A stretch of 64,000 bases of DNA from Pseudomonas sp. B21-048. GTDB lineage: Bacteria > Pseudomonadota > Gammaproteobacteria > Pseudomonadales > Pseudomonadaceae. Positions 57,518 through 64,000 of this stretch are shown here, piece by piece. The notes under the pieces are model-generated. The model was not told the origin of the DNA. It saw only the letters and a program-made list of their open reading frames with translations, and made no database searches. The stretch's first letter is position 1. Each line of letters starts with the position of its first letter. Where the stretch lies: the NCBI RefSeq assembly GCF_024748615.1, contig NZ_CP087168.1:434001-498000 (forward strand). The letters are read 5' to 3'. Both the position numbers and the translations under genes were made by a program.

Positions 57518-58968
57518 TGCGTTTGTCCGAACTGAAAAACGCCGGCCGTGCCCCGAGCCTGCCGCTGAACATCCCACTGGCCGATGCCGCGGGGCCTGCG
57601 CAGTTGCAATTGCTGAGCCTGCTGCGGGTATTGCCGGGGCAGCGTTATGTGGGCGCCGGCGTCTGGCGCGGCCGGCCGGTGTTGGCCAAGTTGCTGGTCG
57701 GCGGTAAAGCGGCGCGGCATTTCCAGCGTGAGCTGGACGGCGTGCGTTTGCTCGCCGCTCAGGGGCTGACCACGCCGTTGCTATTGGCTGATGGTCTGAA
57801 GAGCGGCGAGGGCGGCTGGCTGCTGTTCGATTTCCTTGAAGGTGCCAAGAGTCTGGGAGATGCCTGGAAACAGATCGAACACTTGCCCGTGTTCGCGGAT
57901 GAACAATCCACGGTGCTGGCCGAGGCGTTGGGTGCGATTGGGCAATTGCACAGCAAGGGCCTGTGGCAGGAAGACCTGCACCTGGACAACCTGTTGCGCC
58001 ATGGCGGTCAGTTGTATTTGATCGATGGCGCCGGGATCTGTGCCGAGACGGCTGGCAAGCCACTGTCGCAGCAGAAAGTCCTGGAAAACCTCGGTGTGTT
58101 TTTTGCCCAGTTGCCCAAATCGCTGGAACCCTTCACTGAAGAATTGCTGGTGTATTACCTGCTGGAGAACGGCGAGCATGCCTTGCCCATGGAAGCGTTG
58201 CAGAAGCAGATCGACAAGGTCCGTCGCTGGCGTTTGAAGGATTTCCTGATCAAGGTCGGTCGCGAATGCACGCTGTTCAGCGTCCAGCGCGGCGCGTTCG
58301 GCTTGCGGGCGATTCGCCGTGAAGAAGAGGCTGCAATGCTGCCGGTGCTGGAACAGGCCGATGCCTTGCTCGGTCAGGGCCACCTGTACAAAACCGGCGG
58401 CGCGGCGAGCGTCGGCAAGGTCGAGGTGGCTGGACGCACGCTGGTGGTCAAGCGCTACAACATCAAAGGTTTTGCCCATTGGCTCAAACGTTTCTGGCGC
58501 CCGAGCCGTGCCTGGCACTCATGGCGTGAAGGCAATCGGCTGGCGTTCCTGGGCATCGCCACACCCAAGCCATTGGCGTTGCTGGAGAAGCGTTTTCTCT
58601 GGCTGCGCAGCCGGGCGTACCTGGTGACCGAATATTTGCCGGGGCCGGACATCATCGAGCGATTTGCGCCGTACGTGGAAAGCGGCGAAGCGCCGCAAGC
58701 CGAGTTGCAGGCTTTGGATCACCTGTTCGCCGAGCTGATTGGAGAGCGGATCAGCCATGGCGATTTCAAGGGCCATAATCTGTTCTGGCAGCAGGATCGC
58801 TGGGCGCTGATCGATCTGGACTCGATGCGTCAGCATGGCTCGATCGGCAGCTTCGCCCCGGCGTATGCGCGGGATCGGGCGCGGTTTATGCGCAATTGGC
58901 CCGAGAGCAGTGCGTTGTATCGGGTGATTGATCAGCGTTTGCCCAAGGATGTTTCTGGCGCTGCCTGA
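57517..58968 (+). CDS. Two-domain LPS-kinase-like protein (PA5006-like)
   Basis: A 483-residue protein made of two kinase-like halves. The first (about 30-220) has GLWQEDLHLDNLL (Asp153) and LYLIDGAGI; the second (about 285-483) has TLVVKRYNIKGF (Lys312), ISHGDFKGHNLFW (Asp416) and ALIDLDSM. It looks like a fusion of two WaaP/InaA-type domains. The substrate is unknown but the gene is coupled by 1 bp overlaps to the core kinases. It is the last gene before a 316 bp gap, so it may end that transcription unit. Confidence 0.87.
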   Translation: MRLSELKNAGRAPSLPLNIPLADAAGPAQLQLLSLLRVLPGQRYVGAGVWRGRPVLAKLLVGGKAARHFQRELDGVRLLAAQGLTTPLLLADGLKSGEGGWLLFDFLEGAKSLGDAWKQIEHLPVFADEQSTVLAEALGAIGQLHSKGLWQEDLHLDNLLRHGGQLYLIDGAGICAETAGKPLSQQKVLENLGVFFAQLPKSLEPFTEELLVYYLLENGEHALPMEALQKQIDKVRRWRLKDFLIKVGRECTLFSVQRGAFGLRAIRREEEAAMLPVLEQADALLGQGHLYKTGGAASVGKVEVAGRTLVVKRYNIKGFAHWLKRFWRPSRAWHSWREGNRLAFLGIATPKPLALLEKRFLWLRSRAYLVTEYLPGPDIIERFAPYVESGEAPQAELQALDHLFAELIGERISHGDFKGHNLFWQQDRWALIDLDSMRQHGSIGSFAPAYARDRARFMRNWPESSALYRVIDQRLPKDVSGAA

Positions 58969-59284
58969 ATCCCATCTCGAGCAGGCTCGCTCCCACAGTA
59001 GTTCTCGGTCGTACACAAAAACGTATGCGACGCAGATCCAGTGTGGGGAGATTCTATGTTGCAGGGCAACCCTGCAACTTCAGGCTGGCTGGTATTCGCT
59101 CTGATTTTTCATCAGGGCGAACGCTTGGCTCGACCCCATCTTCACGGCGTGGATAAGGGCAGGGTCATTCCCGCCATGTTTACGCTATAATCCCGCCCTT
59201 TAGCTGTCTCTCGCCCCTTGCGAGGGCACATTAATTTTTTGAGGCGCGTTGCGCCTGCATGCAGACTAAAGAGGCTAGACCCCT
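58969..59284 (+). promoter_or_regulatory. Intergenic region with promoter for the carbamoyltransferase unit
   Basis: A REP fragment (GCTCGCTCCCACAG) lies at about 58986-59000. A perfect 9 bp hairpin, GTTGCAGGG-CAA-CCCTGCAAC, spans 59058-59078 and could end the upstream transcript, though it lacks a T run. A consensus -10 TATAAT is at 59186-59191, with only a weak -35 (about 59163). The leader then contains small stems (AGGCGC-GTT-GCGCCT near 59241) before the GTG start. Confidence 0.55.
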
Positions 59285-61042
59285 GTGGCATTGACGATTC
59301 TTGGCCTGTCCGGCGCCCTTAGCCATGATCCTTCCGCAGCCCTGTATATCGACGGCAAGCTGGTCGCGGCGGCAGAGGAAGAGCGCTTCGTGCGCGATAA
59401 ACATGCAAAGAACCGCATGCCTTACGAATCGGCGAAGTTCTGCCTCGAGCAGGCGGGCATCAAGCCGTCCGACGTTGACGTGGTGGCGATTCCGTTCGCG
59501 CCGATCAGCCTGTTCGGCAAGGCTCGCTGGCACTACGCCAAGCGTTACTGGTACGCCCCGGACCGCGCCCTCGACGCGATCCTGATGGGTAACCGTCGTT
59601 ACAAGCGCTATCGCAACAAGATTGTCTGGTGCCTCGAGCAACTGGGCTTCGATCCGAAGAAAATCAAGATCGAGCCGGTCGAACACCACCTGGCCCACGC
59701 CTCCAGTGCCTACCACTGTTCCGGTTTCAAAGAGAAAACCGCGATCCTGGGGATCGACGGCAAGGGCGAGTACGCCACGACCTTCTTCGGCTACGGCGAA
59801 AACGGCAAGATCCATAAGATCAAGGAATTCTTCGATCCGGATTCCCTCGGCGGCCTGTACGGCGCGATCACCGAGTTCCTCGGTTTCGAGATGCTGGACG
59901 GTGAGTTCAAGGTCATGGGCATGGCGCCGTACGGCGACGCCAGCAAATACGATTTCTCGCGTCTGGCCTCGTTCGAGAACGGCGAACTGGTGATCAACAC
60001 CGACTACGCCAACGTCATCGGCCTGCGTCGTTACAAAGAGAAGGGCAAAGGTTTCTACTTCTCGCCGAAGCTGATCGAGTGGCTGGGGCCCAAGCGCGAA
60101 GGTGACATCGCCGACGAGCCGTACATCCACTACGCCGCAAGCATGCAAGCGCTGTTCGAGAAACTGGCGCTGCAGATGATCGACCATTACCTGGGCGATG
60201 TGCTCAAGGAAACCGGCAAACTGGCCTTCGCCGGTGGCTGTGCGTTGAACGTCAAGCTGAACCAGAAAATCATTGCCCGCGACGACGTCAAGGAGCTGTT
60301 CGTGCAGCCCGCGTCCGGTGATGCCGGTACCGCGGTCGGCGCTGCGGCTTACGTGTCCCACGCCCGTGGCGTACCGGTCGAGAAGATGGAACACGTCTAC
60401 CTCGGCCCGTCCTACAGCAACGAAGACGTGCTCGCGGCCTGTGCCCGTCACCCGAGCAAGCCGACCTGGCGCAAACTCGACAACATGCCGGAAAAAATCG
60501 CCAAAATCATGGTCGACGGCAACCCGGTGGCCTGGTTCCAGGGCCGCATGGAATTCGGTCCGCGCGCCTTGGGCGGTCGTTCGATCATCGGTTGCCCGAG
60601 CGCGACCGGCGTGGCTGACCGCATCAACCACCAGATCAAGTTCCGCGAGCGCTGGAGGCCTTTCTGCCCGTCGATGCTCGACACCGTTGCACCGCAGATG
60701 ATCAAGATCGATCACCCGGCGCCGTTCATGACCTTTACCTTTGAAGTGGCTGAAGAGTGGAAAACCCGCGTGCCGGAAGTTGTCCATGAAGACGGCACAT
60801 CCCGGGCCCAGGTGCTCAAGCGCGAATACAACCCGCGCTACTACGACATGATGAAGGAACTGGAAGTACTGACCGGCAACGGCGTGTCGCTGAACACCTC
60901 GCTCAACCGTCGCGGCGAGCCGATGATCTGCTCGCCGACCGATGCCTTGAATATGTTCTTCGGTTCCGACCTGCAGTACCTGATCATGGAAGACATTCTG
61001 GTGGTCAAAGAAGGCGCGGACGCTTATGACACGCTCGGCTGA
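59285..61042 (+). CDS. wapO: NodU/CmcH-family O-carbamoyltransferase (LPS core)
   Basis: A 585-residue carbamoyltransferase with the N-terminal ASKHA fold (GLSGALSHDPSAALYIDGKL), the iron-site motif EHHLAHASSAYHCSGF near residue 137, the ATP region LGIDGKGEYATTFFG, and the C-terminal carbamoyl-phosphate domain (QGRMEFGPRALGGRSI). It should carbamoylate a heptose of the inner core, as PA5005 (WapO) does in P. aeruginosa. It starts with GTG at 59285. Its stop lies 17 bp inside the next gene. Confidence 0.9.
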   Translation: MALTILGLSGALSHDPSAALYIDGKLVAAAEEERFVRDKHAKNRMPYESAKFCLEQAGIKPSDVDVVAIPFAPISLFGKARWHYAKRYWYAPDRALDAILMGNRRYKRYRNKIVWCLEQLGFDPKKIKIEPVEHHLAHASSAYHCSGFKEKTAILGIDGKGEYATTFFGYGENGKIHKIKEFFDPDSLGGLYGAITEFLGFEMLDGEFKVMGMAPYGDASKYDFSRLASFENGELVINTDYANVIGLRRYKEKGKGFYFSPKLIEWLGPKREGDIADEPYIHYAASMQALFEKLALQMIDHYLGDVLKETGKLAFAGGCALNVKLNQKIIARDDVKELFVQPASGDAGTAVGAAAYVSHARGVPVEKMEHVYLGPSYSNEDVLAACARHPSKPTWRKLDNMPEKIAKIMVDGNPVAWFQGRMEFGPRALGGRSIIGCPSATGVADRINHQIKFRERWRPFCPSMLDTVAPQMIKIDHPAPFMTFTFEVAEEWKTRVPEVVHEDGTSRAQVLKREYNPRYYDMMKELEVLTGNGVSLNTSLNRRGEPMICSPTDALNMFFGSDLQYLIMEDILVVKEGADAYDTLG

Positions 61043-62156
61043 ACGCCATGTGCTGCAGTTCTGTCACGGCTATGACGGGCCGTTTCTGGACTGCGCCCGG
61101 CAGTACGCCAGCCTGTTCGCGGGGACCGGTTATCGGGTAACCACGGTGTTTCTGACCGGGGCTGCCGATGCCGAAGTCGCCGCGAGCTGTGCGTCTGACG
61201 AAGTGCTGTTCATGGAGTACAGCTCCAAGGCTATTCGTGGCCTGAAGCTGGGCGCCATCGGCGATCTGCGCAAGATCGCCGCCTCGCGCAATTTCAGTTT
61301 CTGCATTGCTCACCGCTTCAAACCCATCTACATCGCCTTGCTCGGCACTTCGTTGCCGGTCATTGGCGTGCATCACGCGTTTGGTGATTACCAGCGCGGC
61401 ACCCGCAAACTGTTCGCGCATATTTTCCGCAAGCGCCTGAGCCTGCTCGGGGTCTCTAATGCGGTGCGTGACGACATGCGCCGTTGCTTGCCGAAATGGC
61501 CGGTCGCGCGGATTCAGACGCTCTATAACCGCATCGATGTGCAGGCGTTGCAGACCAGTCAGGTATCGGTTCGCGAGGCCCGGGAAACCCTCGGTCTGTC
61601 GATGGATGCCTGGATTGTCGGCAACGTCGGGCGCCTGCATCCGGACAAGGATCAGGCCACGTTGCTGCACGGTTTTGCCACGGCATTGCCGGGTTTACCA
61701 GCCAACAGTCAGTTAGTGATCCTGGGTAGCGGTCGGCTGGAGCAGGACCTCAAGGCCCTGTCGCGCGAACTGGGTATCGGCGATCGCGTGCTGTTTCTTG
61801 GCCAGGTGCCCGAGGCGCGTCGCTACTTCCGCGCCTTCGATGTGTTTGCCTTGAGTTCTGATCATGAACCGTTCGGCATGGTGTTGCTGGAGGCCATGGC
61901 CGCCGGTGTACCGTTGCTCGCCACCGCGTGCGGTGGGGCCCGGGAAGTGGTCGAAGGCGTGGGCATTCTGTTTCCGCTGGGCGATGCCGAGCACTTGGCT
62001 CAAGGGCTGCAGTATCTGGCCGCGATGGACGAACAACAACGTCGCCAGTGTGCCGAGCTGATGTTCGACCGCTTGCGTGAACGCTTCTCCGATCGCGCGG
62101 TGCGCGATGCTTTCTGGCATTTGCCGCACGTCACCGAACTGGAACCGAGGGGCTGA
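61026..62156 (+). CDS. wapH: LPS core GT4 glycosyltransferase WapH-like
   Basis: A 376-residue GT4 enzyme with GRLHPDKDQATLLHGFA near residue 199 and SSDHEPFGMVLLEAMAAGVPLLATACGG (EX7E motif). In P. aeruginosa the equivalent gene, PA5004, adds a glucose in the core oligosaccharide. The start ATG at 61026 overlaps the carbamoyltransferase by 17 bp; the stop overlaps the next start by 1 bp. Confidence 0.9.
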   Translation: MTRSAERHVLQFCHGYDGPFLDCARQYASLFAGTGYRVTTVFLTGAADAEVAASCASDEVLFMEYSSKAIRGLKLGAIGDLRKIAASRNFSFCIAHRFKPIYIALLGTSLPVIGVHHAFGDYQRGTRKLFAHIFRKRLSLLGVSNAVRDDMRRCLPKWPVARIQTLYNRIDVQALQTSQVSVREARETLGLSMDAWIVGNVGRLHPDKDQATLLHGFATALPGLPANSQLVILGSGRLEQDLKALSRELGIGDRVLFLGQVPEARRYFRAFDVFALSSDHEPFGMVLLEAMAAGVPLLATACGGAREVVEGVGILFPLGDAEHLAQGLQYLAAMDEQQRRQCAELMFDRLRERFSDRAVRDAFWHLPHVTELEPRG

Positions 62157-63052
62157 TGCTCAACCGATTTCAAGGCTGGCGCGAACGGGGCTGGGCGCCG
62201 GTCGACGCCTCGACTTATGCACAGGCCTGGCAACGTTTTGGCGGCAGCGTCGCGACTCATCCACTGGTGATCGAACGTCTGGCGCAGTTGGCTGACATTC
62301 CGGTGCGCTATTTGGCCTGGGAACAGAACGGCGAAGTGAAAGCGGCCATCCCGACCTGGGGGCGCGACCTGGCACTGTCCAAGGATGTGCTCAAACGCAG
62401 TGGTAAAAAGGGCCTGTTCGACCTCGGTAATGCTGAACTGATTCTGCCGGCCGCGCCTGATGCCCAGGCACCGCTGCGCCATCGCGGGCGTTACCTGTCG
62501 GCGCTGAGTGAAGGCCGTTTCACCGGCATCAAGTTGCAGGCCGAACAACTGGCGCTGGCCCGCACGCCTGAAGAGCTGTCGAAGAAGTTTCGCTACAACC
62601 AGCGCCGCGAATTGCGTTTGCTGGAAGAGGCCGGTGGTGTGGCGCGGCCGGTTGCCGAGTTTTCCAGCAGCGAACTGGCGGCGATCTATTGCGACCTGTT
62701 CCAGCGCCGTTGGGGTTTCCCGGCCACCGGTGCCGCCCGCATGGGCGAAGTGATCGAGCTGTTGCGCGAATTGCTGATCGGCTCGGTGATTTTCCTCAAC
62801 GACGCTCCGATTGCGACTCAACTGGTCTACCGTGTCGAGGCGCCGGAGTGGATCAGCGTCGAATACGTCAATGGGGGGGTCGATCCCGAGACCCGCGAGT
62901 TCAGTCCTGGCAGCGTGCTGAGTTTCCTCAATACCCAAAGCGCCTGGGAACACGCCCGCGCATTGGATAAGCCTCTGCGGTTTTCCTTTGGTCGGACCGA
63001 CCGTGAGTACAAGGATCGCTGGTGCAATTCTGTGCCGGTCTTCACCGTATGA
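62156..63052 (+). CDS. mig-14: Mig-14 family GNAT-like acyltransferase
   Basis: A 298-residue protein of the Mig-14 family with a FemX/GNAT-like fold in the C-terminal half (SKKFRYNQRRELRLLEEAGG, FQRRWGFPATGA, SVEYVNGGVDPETREFSPGSVL). The Salmonella and P. aeruginosa members are needed for antimicrobial-peptide tolerance and are thought to modify surface structures. It is coupled to wapH (1 bp overlap) and to the next gene (ATGA at 63049-63052). Confidence 0.9.
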   Translation: MLNRFQGWRERGWAPVDASTYAQAWQRFGGSVATHPLVIERLAQLADIPVRYLAWEQNGEVKAAIPTWGRDLALSKDVLKRSGKKGLFDLGNAELILPAAPDAQAPLRHRGRYLSALSEGRFTGIKLQAEQLALARTPEELSKKFRYNQRRELRLLEEAGGVARPVAEFSSSELAAIYCDLFQRRWGFPATGAARMGEVIELLRELLIGSVIFLNDAPIATQLVYRVEAPEWISVEYVNGGVDPETREFSPGSVLSFLNTQSAWEHARALDKPLRFSFGRTDREYKDRWCNSVPVFTV

Positions 63053-64000
63053 GCCAACCCATGAGCCGCAAACAGCAACTGCTCAAGCGCCATCGGCGCA
63101 ACAAACGCATAGGCCTGCTGATTGCGTTGATGCTGTTGATCGCTATTGGCGTGCTGGTGGCCTGGTGGCTGCCGCTGGTGCTTGCGGTGCTGGGCTGGGT
63201 TGCCCATGAGGCGTGGTTCGCCGATCACCTTTTCTATTCGCCTAAAGACGATTACCAATACAGCTTCCCGCCGTACACGGCGCAGCCAAAAATTCACCTG
63301 GACGGTGAGCGACTACGGCTGGACGAGGGCGTCATGCTGGTCGATGACGCCACGCTGGTATTGGCGCTGCGGGTGAAAAGTACTTGGCTGGGGCGCTTTA
63401 TCGATCCGGTGGTCGAATTGACGGGTGGCGACAATCCCGACCGGCAAACGTTCGAGCGCGGTGTCGACGGCCTGCGTTATCTCAATCTCAGTGGTCAGGC
63501 ACAGGCGCTGTCGCGCGGTGATTTGCATCTGCGCGGGCGTTTCTGCCGATTGCGTGGCGAGCCAGTGCTTTGGGCGTTCGAACAGCCGGACTACCGTCGT
63601 CAGCGTGTGATGGTGATTGCGCCACACGCCGACGACGCCGAATTGGCCGCCTACGGTTTGTACAGTCAGGCCGACGAAGTCTGGATCGTTACCCTGACCG
63701 CGGGCGAGATCGAAGCCGAACACTATCAACAGTTAGGCTTGAACAAGGTTGAAGCGACGCGCCTCAAAGGTCGCTTGCGGGCCTGGGACAGTATCGCTGT
63801 GCCGCGCTGGGCCGGGGTGCCCGAGGCACATTGCGTGCAGTTGGGGTATTTTTGTCTGCAACTGGCAGCGATGCAGGACGCTCCAGCCACGCCGGTGGGT
63901 TCGCGCGAAGCGGATTTGAGTGACACCCGCTTGTTCCGTCAGTTGAATCCATTTGTTCTGCCGGGCGACATCGACGGTGCGCCGACCTGGAATAATTTGC
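63049..64000 (+). CDS. dnpA: PIG-L family de-N-acetylase DnpA-like, 3' end beyond window
   Basis: A partial protein of 317 residues, open at the window edge. After a short basic start (MSQPMSRKQQLLKRHRRNKR) a membrane hairpin follows (about residues 21-50, GLLIALMLLIAIGVLVAWWL), then a domain with the PIG-L zinc motif VIAPHADDAELAAYG near residue 190. Family members remove N-acetyl groups from sugars; the P. aeruginosa homologue PA5002 affects antibiotic tolerance. It overlaps mig-14 by 4 bp. The likely substrate is a core sugar. Confidence 0.88.
   Translation, partial: MSQPMSRKQQLLKRHRRNKRIGLLIALMLLIAIGVLVAWWLPLVLAVLGWVAHEAWFADHLFYSPKDDYQYSFPPYTAQPKIHLDGERLRLDEGVMLVDDATLVLALRVKSTWLGRFIDPVVELTGGDNPDRQTFERGVDGLRYLNLSGQAQALSRGDLHLRGRFCRLRGEPVLWAFEQPDYRRQRVMVIAPHADDAELAAYGLYSQADEVWIVTLTAGEIEAEHYQQLGLNKVEATRLKGRLRAWDSIAVPRWAGVPEAHCVQLGYFCLQLAAMQDAPATPVGSREADLSDTRLFRQLNPFVLPGDIDGAPTWNNL

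Noticed and set aside
59058..59078. GTTGCA/TGCAAC pair considered as a further PutA operator
   Set aside because: It is a perfect hairpin within an unrelated LPS region and lacks the GGTGCAACC context and clustering of the put sites.

Overview
The window reads as chromosome of a Pseudomonas, most likely of the P. fluorescens group. The evidence is high-GC coding with dense, tightly packed genes, an aryl-polyene cluster, GATCGTTCCCACGC-type REP doublets, and a gene order (rlmJ, msrA, dipA, aceF, aceE, glnE, waaF, waaC, waaG, waaP, kinases, carbamoyltransferase, wapH, mig-14, dnpA) that mirrors P. aeruginosa PA5018 down to PA5002. This assignment rests on recalled synteny and protein families, not on a database search.

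Layout. 1-4252 (minus strand) is the proximal half of an aryl-polyene (APE) operon: ketosynthase-like protein, acyltransferase, two acyl carrier proteins, a membrane protein, and an acyl-ACP ligase fused to a dehydratase. 4617-5387 is an orphan ParA ATPase. 5512-6835 holds trxC and a HigBA toxin-antitoxin pair. 6841-13479 (minus) has selO, the mechanosensitive channel mscK and a K+/H+ antiporter. 13711-18191 has two chemoreceptors flanking a ZapB-like/ZapA pair. 18317-26242 has a large acyl-CoA dehydrogenase and the divergent proline genes putA and putP, whose intergenic region carries five TGCAAC motifs expected for PutA self-regulation.

26528-36698 is the accessory island: vgrG, a DUF4123 adaptor, a 1595-residue Rhs effector with a variable AT-richer toxin tail, a candidate immunity gene, and two tandem Sel1-repeat genes, the second broken by an amber codon. 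A small DUF6124-like gene with a structured leader follows. 37560-41963 has rlmJ, msrA and the c-di-GMP phosphodiesterase dipA. 42187-43594 is a PhoD-like phosphatase gene frameshifted at a run of seven G. 43863-48472 is pyruvate dehydrogenase aceEF with two palindromic GntR-type operators upstream; glnE is divergent.

52010-64000 is the LPS core operon: waaF, waaC, waaG, then four consecutive Kdo/WaaP-fold kinase genes (one lacking its catalytic Asp, one with two kinase domains), a carbamoyltransferase, a glycosyltransferase, Mig-14 and a PIG-L deacetylase cut by the window end. Nearly all these genes overlap by 1-4 bp, so they are probably translated in a coupled way. The most notable items are the Rhs toxin/immunity/Sel1 module, the DUF6124 leader with mutually exclusive hairpins, the operator pairs at aceE and putA/putP, and a terminator-like hairpin ending 10 nt before waaF.
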